47,229 nt of DNA, from positions 1-47,229 of the IMG/VR virus record IMGVR_UViG_3300035666_000037, one strand, 5' to 3'. The notes beneath the pieces were generated by a model. The model was not told where the DNA came from. It did no database searches and was given only the letters and a program-made list of their open reading frames with translations. This DNA comes from a virus. The translations under genes and the position numbers were made by a program. How positions within the stretch are numbered: the stretch's first letter is position 1; each line of letters starts with the position of its first letter. Shown in pieces: positions 8,701 through 16,833 of this stretch.

Positions 8701-10582
8701 CAAGCAGATGCAATCCTGGGCAACTAAGTATCAGCCGTACATGACGGATCAATCCAAAGGACTTGGTGTTCTGGATCAAATCTTCCTTGAAGGGAAGTTT
8801 CCGGACACTCTTGTTAATGGAATGACTAAGCGGCAGATGTGGTTGGCTGAAGCAGAGCGTTCGCACATTAAGCGACTGCTCGGTCATCCGGATTCGGTGT
8901 CTGCTTGGATAGATAAGAACCGTATGTTGGTTGCCGAAAGGACTGCTTCTTACTTTGGAGATAAGGATTGGGCACAAGGTAAACCCTACCTTAATTCCTT
9001 ACGTACTGGAAGAATTGCTCAAGGAGAAGTAATCGGGACTCTGCGAGGAATTGTTTATGATCTATCGATGGGTATGTTCAACTTTGGGCATCTTTTGTTG
9101 CAAGGGGCGGGATCTCTAGCTGCCGTAGGTATGCATCCTTTGTACGGATCTGTGTCTGTTCTTGAGACAACGCTAATGTGGCCCATGATGATGTTCAAGG
9201 ACAAAAAGAACGCTGTAGAGGCTATTGATAAATCCGCTGCTGCTATCGGTTATATGCCTCGCGGTGAGTTCAAAAAGATCATGGCTTTGTACGAAAAGAC
9301 AGGACTGCACAATATCCGGCATACGGATACGCAACTCGATACTCTTGCAAAGATTGACGGTATTGGCGGAGGAGCGTTTTGGAATAACCTCCGTTCGGCA
9401 GGGCGAGTTCCTGTGTACGAAGGCGAACGCTTTGCTCGTATAACTACGTTCAACATTGCTCGCAGGATTGCGGATGAAGAAGTTCTTGCTGGTAAACTTG
9501 TGCGTGATTCCGCAGAGTACGTTGACTTCGTAAGAGCAAAGACTGGTGCGCTTACGTTGAACATGCTTTCTGGGATGGAAGCGGCTTGGTCTAAGCACCC
9601 AATCACTTCTATTGCAATGCAGATGCTACAGTACCCAATCAAAGCAACTGAAGTGTTTCTTGGTCTGAATAGACAACTCAGTACCGAAGAAAAACTAATG
9701 TTCGCTATTACTCAACCAATGATGTGGGGAGCGTACGGTGTTCCTGGTGGCCCTCAGTTGCTGGAAACATACATTGAGAAATACCGCCCCGATATGCCAA
9801 TGGAAGAAAAGAAACGCCTGATGCAGGGCGGAATCGATATGTTCATTCGCAACGTAATCGGGATAGACACTGCTTACGCATCAAGGATGGGATACGGAGA
9901 ATTTTGGGCTAGCTTTGCAAACAAATTGATTCAGCAGGGTTTGCCTGCATTTCTTGGAGGTATTCTGTTTACCGAAGCAAAGCAAGCCTTGGAGCAAGGT
10001 TCTATTATGATGCAGATAATGCTTGCTGCTGACTCTGCTGCGGATACTGAGCGACTTGGATGGGAGAACATTACACCAGTAGTGATGTCAGAAATAGGAT
10101 CTATGGCTTCTGGTTTCTCTAACTATCGAAGAGCGCATATACTTAACCAGTACGGAATGCTTGTTAACTCAAAAGGGACTGCTGTTATTGAATACAATAG
10201 CAACTACAATTCTTTTGCTGTTGCTCTTGGCATTCCTTCTTCTGAAGAAGCGTTTAGCAATCTTGGCATTCAATCGGCGGCTTCTAAAGAATCAGATAAA
10301 AAATCTGCGGTAAAGCAGTTCGCCAAGTACAGCATTGATTCTGTCAAGTACGGTCAAAGGATGATTGAGAATCCTAACGATCAAGAAGCACAGCAAATGT
10401 ATAGACTAAGCAATCTTCAAAAAGCTATCATCCTTAAGTCTTTCGAGGATCCGGAAGACCGTCAGGAAATAATAGGAAAGGCTGGGTTCTTTATTGAGAA
10501 CGATCAACAGACTTTGAATGCTGCAAAGCAAATTAAGATTAACATTAGAACCTCTGTAGAACAAGGTATGGAGCAACAGTAA
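5726..10582 (+). CDS. Giant internal virion protein (1618 aa)
   Basis: The largest gene of the phage. Its place between a gp14-like and a gp15-like protein, and TAATG overlaps at both ends, mark it as the long internal core protein that is ejected to build the trans-envelope DNA channel. It is mostly hydrophilic, with a hydrophobic region around residues 1120-1160 (about 9080-9200) and amphipathic segments near the C-terminus. I found no clear lysozyme or transglycosylase motif, although such domains occur in T7 gp16. Base composition is more AT-rich than the neighbouring tail genes. The function is inferred from context. Confidence 0.6.
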   Translation: MEIVQQPQYPILQRQPDAYEDPKDAEFLATQYSIASGNMNPDSVSYVTDMIQRGQANILRESIAAKRNAEIPQERAGVFQDALAQGDVDKAYQVATTSPHNVPPNVVVEQAVAEEGVTHKMLTQDIRSKEDFSDQELQDAERLLIIGNFFTEIKKDLATYSNPEYVGDPQTAMAKAGASFDALFSGMDNVSIPSVWLALKGIQAGEFISAAGEVASIFNSDFYGDLLATFVNTPTAGAKSQGEFKKFMLTGDRGRAFQEKLVTLPPEELAAFLEENKNYLKEAVAENPLRAFSVAWDQTYATSIMNPTETEAQFNLWKKVEQIPVPMTDGQGNQILDENGQPQYMMVPNPLNEGYIQGGDRPTDKFLAAMDATFAKASVQSFVDSPIMDATLVVGLTKGALSGISRLRSIVNVMGRGAAAPYVLSQAAKGTGTTADVYHHITTMVAPNSYVDPALAAEIGHIQTTAKEMLQNVSIAPRINLTPQQVSQSSLNLRNQDVLFNREFMFSTHEVDEGNTFITSFYGNGRGSSFISEQAAQTWASQKGIKDFRIDQPIAGQFYVAVRSPLSDADFYPGSLHLANGADYFRTLLGLGESVFTPATASGREVGSAATVAPLLNGIYSEIGRYVSSNMAGLSRKQVNRLAEVIDAGKNAPAPNQPGYQGKWFSEREFEQEYYNKFGEMPSYKERKSYFVFKEASNLNFSLMNKKQFDQAASRGVTAFRSTNPSATSEFLGKMVDASQIRGEFLVKLPTGGVTSDPNVLRSALQQPDVVAIRVYGDMKIGNDNVTHILGIKGEFKDIGLPKQILHYAEGGSRMYLNPFFLKGRDKNRVFTLGVFSSKKEGLAHKAKIDRGLTSYKQFLADMRAASRGGVVSAAVERRIRAQYDPVLAAIDSRFSTSSFDAQIKNGYLDANADYHVLYDRQPFPGQAGRDDFSEVETAFKQENGRLYYSQRGAMLFEDGGNNPATLINPFDTLTQQMSHAIRSAGFSDFAIKQMQSWATKYQPYMTDQSKGLGVLDQIFLEGKFPDTLVNGMTKRQMWLAEAERSHIKRLLGHPDSVSAWIDKNRMLVAERTASYFGDKDWAQGKPYLNSLRTGRIAQGEVIGTLRGIVYDLSMGMFNFGHLLLQGAGSLAAVGMHPLYGSVSVLETTLMWPMMMFKDKKNAVEAIDKSAAAIGYMPRGEFKKIMALYEKTGLHNIRHTDTQLDTLAKIDGIGGGAFWNNLRSAGRVPVYEGERFARITTFNIARRIADEEVLAGKLVRDSAEYVDFVRAKTGALTLNMLSGMEAAWSKHPITSIAMQMLQYPIKATEVFLGLNRQLSTEEKLMFAITQPMMWGAYGVPGGPQLLETYIEKYRPDMPMEEKKRLMQGGIDMFIRNVIGIDTAYASRMGYGEFWASFANKLIQQGLPAFLGGILFTEAKQALEQGSIMMQIMLAADSAADTERLGWENITPVVMSEIGSMASGFSNYRRAHILNQYGMLVNSKGTAVIEYNSNYNSFAVALGIPSSEEAFSNLGIQSAASKESDKKSAVKQFAKYSIDSVKYGQRMIENPNDQEAQQMYRLSNLQKAIILKSFEDPEDRQEIIGKAGFFIENDQQTLNAAKQIKINIRTSVEQGMEQQ

Positions 10583-12390
10583 TGGCAGAATTTGGCGCAC
10601 AAGTAACTAATGTTGGGGAGACACAGAACTTCGTAACTCCGCAGCAAGGAATACGTGATGATTCTCTCGCCACGATTATTGGAGGATTAGGCAATGCAGC
10701 CGCAATGGGAGTAGAAACGTACGCTACTTCTCAAACAAATAAGTTCGCAAAGAACTACGAAGAGGTAACGAGGATTGCTCTAGGCGGAGAGGCTCTTAGT
10801 CCGGATGAGAAACAATTCAAGGAGCGGATGGATCGTATTCAGCAGACTTCCCAGCTTGGGAAAACAGATACTGCCAAGATCCTGAGAGAGGAGTTTCTTC
10901 GTAAGAGTATTGGAGAGAAGCCCTGGCTTGCCACTCGATTTGAGCAGATGGCAGGGCGAGTTGATGGTCGATACACGGATCTCATTGCTGCCTTCAAGCA
11001 AGTAGAAGCAGGCCAACAGGCCGCTGCTGCTGCCGCACAAGCACAAGTAGGCAAGGACAGGAAAAGCATCATTACTCGGTTGGAGAAGTTCCAGGCAGAG
11101 TTGGGGGGGATTCCTGTTACTAGGGATGGCCGAAGTGCTTCGTGGGAGGATCTTACTGATGAAGAACGTCGGGATAATGACGTTCGATACCAAAACGCAA
11201 TAACCCGAAAACGTCTTCTTGAAGCTCTTCAAAAAGATGAGGATACGGCTTACACAAGAGAAACCCGTGCTATTGATTTGGCTACTAAGCGAATCTCTTT
11301 TGATAGAGAAAATCGAACCAATCAAAGCAAAGATGTTGCTGCCAACATTGTAGACGAGTACATGGATCGTTTCTTTATTACTTCTAATACGTATGCAGCG
11401 AATAATCCAAATATAACGCAGGAGCAACTTGCCGTACAAGGAACTCAGTTCATCAATCAAACAGCAAACCAACTTCGTGGAGAATTGGTAAGACTCAGCG
11501 CAGAAAGAGGAGTTATTCTTTCTCCGACAGATATTGATAACTACGTACAGAACTTCACAAACCTGACTACGACTCACAAAGATACGCTTACTGGGCCTGC
11601 AGCTAGTGCATCTGTTCTTGGAAGACAAGCGCAGGCAGTATCAGATAGCGCAAAATTAACTGGTTCGCAGTTGTTCCCACTTCAAACTGTTATGGCAGGG
11701 GCTGGAATTGATCTCGGGCCTATGAATCAAACTATGCTTCAAGCTTTCTTTGGTGGAGAAGTGGGCGTAAAACTTGCACAGTCTTCAGGAACAGAACTAG
11801 CGAAAGGAGTTCAGGCAGTTTTGAATGGTGAGTTCAGAGTATCCAATCCTCCAACGGCTGCAGAATTTGGAACCATTGCTGGCACTACAAATTTGTTAAT
11901 AGAAGCCGCAAAAACTGGGACTCAGTCGTATCTAAATATGCTTCGTAAACCAGAGGCATTTGTTCCTTTTCTAACAACAGGAGCGAAGGCTTATGAACTG
12001 GAAAGCAATCCAACGTCAAAAGACCTTATTTACTCAGCTATGGTAAACCCCGCAATAATATCTTCTATTGCTAAAGCATCTCCTGTTTTGCAAGAGCAGG
12101 CTACTGAGGGCATTAGGCAGGCAACTCAAATCAAGATTGGGTATGCTGGTAATCCTGGTAATGCAGGCAAGTACGTTGCTGGCTACGATCCTCAGACAAG
12201 GCAGTTCACTCCCGCAGATGACTCCGCGCAAGCAAAGAATTATGTAAAGGTCGCTAACTCTGTTATCGGAAATGTTTTGATGCTTGAGCAAGCAGTCAAC
12301 AACAACACTGATCCGTACAGCGTAATCCGTATGTACTTCGGCCCATCTGTGGCTGATAAGGTTGAGCCTACTCAGGAGCAACCCCAGTGA
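10582..12390 (+). CDS. Internal virion protein, medium (T7 gp15-like)
   Basis: A 602-residue, largely helical protein rich in Ala, Gln and Thr, with no membrane segment. It starts at a TAATG overlap with the giant internal protein and ends overlapping the endolysin start (GTGA). In podoviruses this position holds the core protein that forms the periplasmic tube with the longer partner. A helical Gln/Ala-rich segment near residues 135-155 could be a coiled coil. I see no catalytic motif, and the family assignment is by order and size only. Confidence 0.6.
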   Translation: MAEFGAQVTNVGETQNFVTPQQGIRDDSLATIIGGLGNAAAMGVETYATSQTNKFAKNYEEVTRIALGGEALSPDEKQFKERMDRIQQTSQLGKTDTAKILREEFLRKSIGEKPWLATRFEQMAGRVDGRYTDLIAAFKQVEAGQQAAAAAAQAQVGKDRKSIITRLEKFQAELGGIPVTRDGRSASWEDLTDEERRDNDVRYQNAITRKRLLEALQKDEDTAYTRETRAIDLATKRISFDRENRTNQSKDVAANIVDEYMDRFFITSNTYAANNPNITQEQLAVQGTQFINQTANQLRGELVRLSAERGVILSPTDIDNYVQNFTNLTTTHKDTLTGPAASASVLGRQAQAVSDSAKLTGSQLFPLQTVMAGAGIDLGPMNQTMLQAFFGGEVGVKLAQSSGTELAKGVQAVLNGEFRVSNPPTAAEFGTIAGTTNLLIEAAKTGTQSYLNMLRKPEAFVPFLTTGAKAYELESNPTSKDLIYSAMVNPAIISSIAKASPVLQEQATEGIRQATQIKIGYAGNPGNAGKYVAGYDPQTRQFTPADDSAQAKNYVKVANSVIGNVLMLEQAVNNNTDPYSVIRMYFGPSVADKVEPTQEQPQ

Positions 12391-12722
12391 CACTCTCCCA
12401 GAAGCAGAGACTGTTCTCCAAGATGATCGCAGAGTTGATCCTCTGGGCCTACGACAAGGGCTATGAGATCACTCTAGGGGATGCGTACAGGGATCCCCGA
12501 TTGCACGGGGCACTGGGAGAGAAGGTAGGCTACGGCTCAAGGAACTCTTGCCATAAGCTGAGACTCGCAGTGGATCTCAATCTGTTCGTTGATGGCAAGT
12601 ACTGTACGGATGGAGAGGCGCACAAGTCTCTGGGAGAGAAGTGGGAGTCAATGGGTGGATCCTGGGGTGGACGATTCCAAGATGCCAACCATTACTCCCT
12701 TGAGCATGACGGGTTTAAGTAA
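12387..12722 (+). CDS. Endolysin, M15-type zinc peptidase
   Basis: A 111-residue peptidase of the VanY/L-Ala-D-Glu carboxypeptidase type that cuts peptidoglycan peptides at lysis. The zinc-site pattern is visible: GDAYRDPRLHG near 31-41, SCHKLRLAVDL with H56 and D63, and DANHYSLEHDG with H102. It is short, a single catalytic domain, with no signal peptide or membrane segment, so it needs a holin; the candidate is at 28051-28446, 15.7 kb away on the same strand. It starts with GTG overlapping the upstream stop (GTGA). It is the last gene of the rightward block, back to back with the leftward block. Confidence 0.85.
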   Translation: MTLSQKQRLFSKMIAELILWAYDKGYEITLGDAYRDPRLHGALGEKVGYGSRNSCHKLRLAVDLNLFVDGKYCTDGEAHKSLGEKWESMGGSWGGRFQDANHYSLEHDGFK

Positions 12723-12968
12723 TCACTCTCCCTCGAAACAGTCCAGTACAGTCTGCATATCCAGACCCAATCCGCAGTTAGAGCAGATGAACCACAGGCC
12801 ATCTCCTTTCATGTGGATGCACCATCTGAATGACTGGATGTTATCGTCCACAGAACATACGTGAGCTAAAGGCAGAGCATCCAGATCCTCCGGAGTCTGC
12901 CTCTTTGCTTTCGGGAACGTAGTTACCTTTGAGTCAGAGTCCACAGACTCCTCCTTTACAGGCATCAT
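12723..12968 (-). CDS. Small Cys-containing protein, end of leftward operon
   Basis: An 81-residue protein starting at ATG 12968 (12965 is a second ATG), overlapping the end of the reductase gene by 35 bases. It carries CIHMKGDGLWFICSNCGLGL near its C-terminus; the Cys and His residues could hold zinc, but the pattern is irregular. Its stop touches the stop of the endolysin gene on the other strand. I recognise no family. The ribosome site is weak (AGAGA right before the start), so translation may depend on coupling to the reductase. Confidence 0.5.
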   Translation of the reverse strand: MMPVKEESVDSDSKVTTFPKAKRQTPEDLDALPLAHVCSVDDNIQSFRWCIHMKGDGLWFICSNCGLGLDMQTVLDCFEGE

Positions 12969-14568
12969 TCTCTTCGTACACAACTCCCTTGTGCTTCATG
13001 GCTTCCTTGTAGGATACAGCCTCGAGCGGTTGACCTCCTCTAGCACCATCGGGGTAGCAAGTAAAACCGCGAAGGCGATGAGCATACTTAGCCAGAATGC
13101 TGGAGAACTCCCCAACACGATCATCATTATTGAGATCGCTGCCCCAAGAGGGGAGGTTAATAGTACTAGAGATAGACATATCGACGTAATCCTGGACATC
13201 AGCTTGGAACCTCACTCGGCGTTCCCAATCGGGAACTAGATCAATGGCAGTCTCGATGCTATCGGGATTGATTCCCTCACGGATCAGAGCATCCGCAGTA
13301 GCATCCACTACGTACTCGTACTTCCACTTCGTACCATCTACTAGGTATCGTCGTTTGTAAGCAACAGCAAACAAAGGCTCAATACCAGTAGTAGTCCCAG
13401 CCAGTATGCCGATAGACCCTGTGGGCGCGATAGCGCGGTAGGCAACAGGACGGCTGATGCTAAGACGGTCGCAGAGGCTATTCGCTGCACGTTCGGACTC
13501 TTCGCGATACACCTCCATCCATTGGCGAAGCTCAGGAACCATTTCATATTTGTAGCCTCTCTTCAGAAGCCATTCATGTATTCCCATGAGTCCAAGACCC
13601 AATCGGCGGTTCTTCTTGCGAACCTCGTATACCTTTTTGTAGGGAAGGTCTGCCGTAATAGTGCCGCATACCAAGAACCCAGACGCAAGCCGAACGACTT
13701 CCCTGAATTCCTGTAGTGTATCAATCCGGCCAATGTTAATAGAGCCAAGATTGCACACATCAGAGTCATCAGCAGAAGTAACTTCAGTGCACGCATTACG
13801 AAGAGTTTCATTTTCCTTGTCCCCGAAGTTAAAGGAGAAGCCCGGTTCACCGGATGACATAGCTTGTCGGCAGTTATCTACGAATACCGAAGGCAAGTAC
13901 CCCTGCTGTACTGCATCAAGGAATGCGTCATCGTAGTTCAGCGAGACGTTGGTCATATCCAAAGGAGCAGGGAAATTGAAGTTATCGTTCTTCGCATCAT
14001 GCAAAGAGTACCCTGCGTGTACAGGCATATCCTTCCAGTTCTTTACCTTCAGGAAGGCTTCTGCGTCCCCGTGTCGCCAGTTGATGCTGGCATAGATCGC
14101 AGAGCGGCGAGATCCACCCTGCATAACATTTCGTCCGACTTCGTTGATAGAGTGCATGAGAGGGATAGGCCCGCTTGCGCGACCTCCAGTACGGCCCAGA
14201 TTTGCCCCATGAGGACGGAAGACAGAATAGTCCACGCCAATACCACCCCCAGACATAAGGCAATCACTAGCTCTTTTAAGGAGGCGACCCCACTCTTCGC
14301 GGGTGTCTTCTTCTCCTTTGAGGAGGTAGCAGTTGTTGTAGAATCGAGCTTGTCGCCCTGCGTAGTAGACATACCGGCCTCCAGGAATGAACTTGAATGA
14401 TGCGATGAACTTCTCCAAGGCATCCTGATGATCCTTGGCAAAGAGGTTAGTGGTCACATCGTGAACGATATCCTTGGCCTTCTCTGCCCAAGTCTGATCA
14501 GGGAAGAGAGCGTACTTGTTCTTGAATACGTTCTCACCGAAGCTGTTGCGGAACTCAGTCATATTCAT
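12934..14568 (-). CDS. nrdJ: Ribonucleotide reductase, adenosylcobalamin-dependent (class II)
   Basis: A 544-residue enzyme that reduces ribonucleotides to deoxyribonucleotides for phage DNA synthesis. Visible motifs are FYNNCYLL with redox C80, the finger-loop NACTEV (about 257-262, catalytic Cys), the second redox Cys in VCNLGSINIGR (about 270-280), and the C-terminal CKGGVCGL pair that re-reduces the active site. One compact chain with these motifs and no small-subunit gene nearby indicates the class II, B12-dependent type. The start at 14568 is chosen for AAAGGAGA upstream; ATG 14562 is an alternative. It sits with other nucleotide and replication genes in the leftward block. Confidence 0.9.
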   Translation of the reverse strand: MNMTEFRNSFGENVFKNKYALFPDQTWAEKAKDIVHDVTTNLFAKDHQDALEKFIASFKFIPGGRYVYYAGRQARFYNNCYLLKGEEDTREEWGRLLKRASDCLMSGGGIGVDYSVFRPHGANLGRTGGRASGPIPLMHSINEVGRNVMQGGSRRSAIYASINWRHGDAEAFLKVKNWKDMPVHAGYSLHDAKNDNFNFPAPLDMTNVSLNYDDAFLDAVQQGYLPSVFVDNCRQAMSSGEPGFSFNFGDKENETLRNACTEVTSADDSDVCNLGSINIGRIDTLQEFREVVRLASGFLVCGTITADLPYKKVYEVRKKNRRLGLGLMGIHEWLLKRGYKYEMVPELRQWMEVYREESERAANSLCDRLSISRPVAYRAIAPTGSIGILAGTTTGIEPLFAVAYKRRYLVDGTKWKYEYVVDATADALIREGINPDSIETAIDLVPDWERRVRFQADVQDYVDMSISSTINLPSWGSDLNNDDRVGEFSSILAKYAHRLRGFTCYPDGARGGQPLEAVSYKEAMKHKGVVYEENDACKGGVCGL

Positions 14569-14809
14569 GCCGTTGTCTCCTTTCAATCTCACGTTCAATG
14601 TACCAAATGGCCTTGCATAGATCCTGTATTGTATTGTCTTTCAGTCCTGCCCTCCAGAGGTATTTGATTGCATTACCAACACAGAAATTGAAGTGCTCCG
14701 TGATCTGGATGCACTCTACCCCAGACGGATGCTGCGTATAGTGCTTGGGATGATTTACCAGATCGTCAATGTTATCCCCTACGTAGTCCGAATAATCGAA
14801 GTCGCTCAT
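14555..14809 (-). CDS. DUF3310 protein (SaV-like, nucleotide-kinase-annotated family)
   Basis: An 84-residue protein with the DUF3310 signature: VNHPKHYTQHPSGVECIQI (residues 18-36), then GNAIKYLWRAGLKDN (45-59) and a helical C-terminus. The family is frequent in phages and often named nucleotide kinase without firm proof. The start at 14809 gives an ATGA overlap with the upstream methyltransferase-like gene and removes a poor N-terminal extension. Its end overlaps the reductase start by 14 bases, consistent with a nucleotide-metabolism cluster. Family call is firm, biochemical role uncertain. Confidence 0.85.
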   Translation of the reverse strand: MSDFDYSDYVGDNIDDLVNHPKHYTQHPSGVECIQITEHFNFCVGNAIKYLWRAGLKDNTIQDLCKAIWYIEREIERRQRHEYD

Positions 14810-15357
14810 ATAGATCCCCACTGTTCTGCCATTGCTTGGGCTATTCCGGTAAAGGTTCTGGATCTCTCTTTCCAACGATCAGGGCTAGGTGCCATCTTGT
14901 GTACCCTAGCCTCTCTGCCATCCACGATGTTCGTAGGAACAAGGCTAGGCAAGTTCTTCAGCCAGAGACAGGTTGCCTTAGTCTCTCCGTGTCCGAACAT
15001 CCAAGGCTGGATGATCTGATCCGGCTTACGTATCTTGGAAGAGATGATGGAGATAGGATTCTCCAGTGCAATCCTTGGAATAGGAGCGTCCAGTAGCTCT
15101 TGTACGAACGCAAGAGCCTCCTTCTGCTCTTCTCGTTTGTCCTTGAACCAACGTGCTCCACTGACAGCCAAGTGAGTGCAAGGAGGATGCGCGATCATCA
15201 GATCCCATCCATCGTGCAGGATATCTCGTACATCTCCTTCGTAGTGTTCTCCAAGAATCTCTGTAGGCAGCAGATCGCAAGACAGTGCGTAGTGTCCTTT
15301 GGCTTTAAAAGCTTCTCGGACAGTTGCACTGTACTCGCAAGCTACTAGTACCTTCAC
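14806..15357 (-). CDS. Short C5-cytosine methyltransferase-like protein
   Basis: A 183-residue protein with the core of cytosine-C5 DNA methyltransferases: VLVACEYSATVREAF (residues 3-17, cofactor loop), the catalytic HPPC (58-61 region, C60) and ALENP (98-101, motif VI). It is about half the length of a classical enzyme such as M.HhaI and seems to lack a target-recognition domain. The family is common in phages and its target is generally unknown. GTG at 15357 is chosen because it overlaps the upstream stop (GTGA) and has GAGGA at the right distance. It may modify phage DNA against restriction, which is an inference. Confidence 0.7.
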   Translation of the reverse strand: MKVLVACEYSATVREAFKAKGHYALSCDLLPTEILGEHYEGDVRDILHDGWDLMIAHPPCTHLAVSGARWFKDKREEQKEALAFVQELLDAPIPRIALENPISIISSKIRKPDQIIQPWMFGHGETKATCLWLKNLPSLVPTNIVDGREARVHKMAPSPDRWKERSRTFTGIAQAMAEQWGSI

Positions 15358-16121
15358 AGCCAATTCCTCAGGAGATAGTCAATGGATAGGGTGACGATAT
15401 CGTAGGAGCCGTTCTGTACCTCTGTCAACATCAGAGCACCGCGCCAATGCTGGTTTCCTTGGTACTGCATGTAGTCCTCTTCGTGCTGGTAGAACGCTCC
15501 AGCAATGATGCACTGTACTCGGGATCCATCCGTCTTCACATGCGGGGAGATGTAGTAATCAAAGGTCTGCTGGTGCCCTACGATCCATGACTCATGCTTC
15601 TTGGTAGCGATCAGGTGGGCACGGGAGATAGGTCTTCCCATGCTCCCTCCTTGTGCATAGTGACAGAAATTAACTCCGTTGATTCGGACAGGGCTAAGGA
15701 AAGCATGTTCCTCCCATCCGAACTGTCTACGCAGATCGTAATCAGGCAAGGCCCCCTGCAGAAAAGGCTCCTGGGCAATGAGTCTGTCCCTTCTAGCTTC
15801 GTGGTTGCCATAGCAGAATACCTTCCTCGGTCTGTACGGTCTGTGCTTGCTGCGGATCTGTTGATCGTTGTAGGAGTTCATGGGGGATAGTAGGGCTTCC
15901 ATTCCCTCCCATCCGGCCTCCAAGTCAGAGAGCATCCTTGCTCCCTCATAGACAATGTGCCCCTTGGAGTTATGCTGCCCCAAGGATGGCATATCGAAGT
16001 GATCACCTATGTGAACGATCACCTCGGGTTTCTTGTCGAGGATGTAATTCCCCAGCGCAGTGAGATGCGTTAGAGGTACACCCGATTTAACCTGAGTGTC
16101 TGGTATTACGATGATTCGCAT
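15354..16121 (-). CDS. Calcineurin-like metallophosphoesterase
   Basis: A 255-residue phosphoesterase with the dinuclear-metal motifs in order: PDTQ (D8), IGDHFD (D40, H41), YGNHEAR (N106, H107), CHYAQ (H154) and VGHQQ (H183). The first motif is PDTQ in place of the more common D-x-H, seen in related phage enzymes. The substrate cannot be told from sequence; phage relatives may act on nucleic-acid ends or nucleotides. The start at 16121 has AAGGA seven bases upstream and overlaps the next gene upstream by 16 bases. It sits between small unknown genes and the methyltransferase-like gene. Confidence 0.85.
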   Translation of the reverse strand: MRIIVIPDTQVKSGVPLTHLTALGNYILDKKPEVIVHIGDHFDMPSLGQHNSKGHIVYEGARMLSDLEAGWEGMEALLSPMNSYNDQQIRSKHRPYRPRKVFCYGNHEARRDRLIAQEPFLQGALPDYDLRRQFGWEEHAFLSPVRINGVNFCHYAQGGSMGRPISRAHLIATKKHESWIVGHQQTFDYYISPHVKTDGSRVQCIIAGAFYQHEEDYMQYQGNQHWRGALMLTEVQNGSYDIVTLSIDYLLRNWL

Positions 16122-16288
16122 GACTTGTCCTTGTCTAGGTTCCAAAAGAACTCACAGGCACCTTTCTCGTGGTCATACGGAACAGTTATGAAGTACGCTT
16201 GCCTGAACTCATGCGAGTTAGCCAGTGCCCTGTAGCACTTGTATCTGAAAGGGCAACCCTCTCCGTAGCACATGGTGATATCAGCCAT
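16106..16288 (-). CDS. Small four-cysteine protein
   Basis: A 60-residue protein with MCYGEGCPFRYKCYRALA near its N-terminus and a fourth Cys in KGACEFFW. Such Cys-rich small proteins recur in phage early regions and are presumed zinc-binding. The ATG at 16288 has GGAGA six bases upstream; a TTG at 16300 is less likely. It overlaps its upstream neighbour by eight bases. The role is unknown. Confidence 0.7.
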   Translation of the reverse strand: MADITMCYGEGCPFRYKCYRALANSHEFRQAYFITVPYDHEKGACEFFWNLDKDKSCESS

Positions 16289-16472
16289 ACTTGTCTCCAA
16301 AGAGTTCCTTGAATTTAGCTAGGACATCGTCAGGTATGCCTAACCTCTGTGCCCATTCCCTGCACTTTTGTTGGTCAGGCAACTCTGCTGCACCTATCGC
16401 TACTTGCCAGAGTTCATTCTCTACCTTCACTCGGGCATTGAGTGACTTAGCGTACAACTCCAGGTCGGACAT
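16281..16472 (-). CDS. Hypothetical small protein
   Basis: A 63-residue protein beginning MSDLELYAKSLNARVKVENE, with a helical, charged character and no membrane segment. The ATG at 16472 overlaps the stop of the upstream gene (TAATG), which picks this start over an upstream extension. No family recognised. It is part of a run of tightly coupled small genes next to endonuclease VII. Confidence 0.65.
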   Translation of the reverse strand: MSDLELYAKSLNARVKVENELWQVAIGAAELPDQQKCREWAQRLGIPDDVLAKFKELFGDKYG

Positions 16473-16654
16473 TATTCCAGCCAAGGACGCTCGATGTGGA
16501 ACCAACCCAGGATAGAATCCATCACTGCGTTGACCATAGTATCTTCTTTGTAAGTATCAAAGATGTCATCATCTTCCGGATAGATTTTTAGAAAGCCATT
16601 CATTACACCTTCTTCGACAGCTATTTGAAGAACCCGGTACTCATCTGCTTTCAT
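16472..16654 (-). CDS. Hypothetical small acidic protein
   Basis: A 60-residue acidic protein (YPEDDDIFDTYKED near residues 25-38). Its ATG overlaps the stop of the 59-residue upstream gene (ATGA) and its stop overlaps the next start (TAATG), so it is translated as a link in a coupled chain. An acidic, small early protein of this kind could be an anti-host or DNA-mimic factor, but nothing in the sequence proves it. Confidence 0.65.
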   Translation of the reverse strand: MKADEYRVLQIAVEEGVMNGFLKIYPEDDDIFDTYKEDTMVNAVMDSILGWFHIERPWLE

Positions 16655-16833
16655 CAGAATTGCTCCTCAAGTTGGATTTGGATAAGACGCTTTCCCTTCT
16701 TGGCGAGATCATCTTTGTGCATCTCACCGAATCTAGCCTGACCGTACAGGTACTCAACGTGCTTGTACGTTGCATCCAGCTTACGATCTGACCAGAATAT
16801 CGTATCCCTAGTCTCCACAATGTACACCTTCAT
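16654..16833 (-). CDS. Small protein of 59 residues
   Basis: Read directly from the reverse strand: a 59-residue protein starting MKVYIVETRDTIFWSDRKLD and ending IQIQLEEQF. It starts with an ATGA overlap at the endonuclease VII stop, has AGGAGA upstream, and ends with an ATGA overlap into the next gene. The pattern of beta strands and a mid helix suggests a compact folded domain. No known family. The overlaps at both ends make it a convincing gene despite its length. Confidence 0.75.
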   Translation of the reverse strand: MKVYIVETRDTIFWSDRKLDATYKHVEYLYGQARFGEMHKDDLAKKGKRLIQIQLEEQF

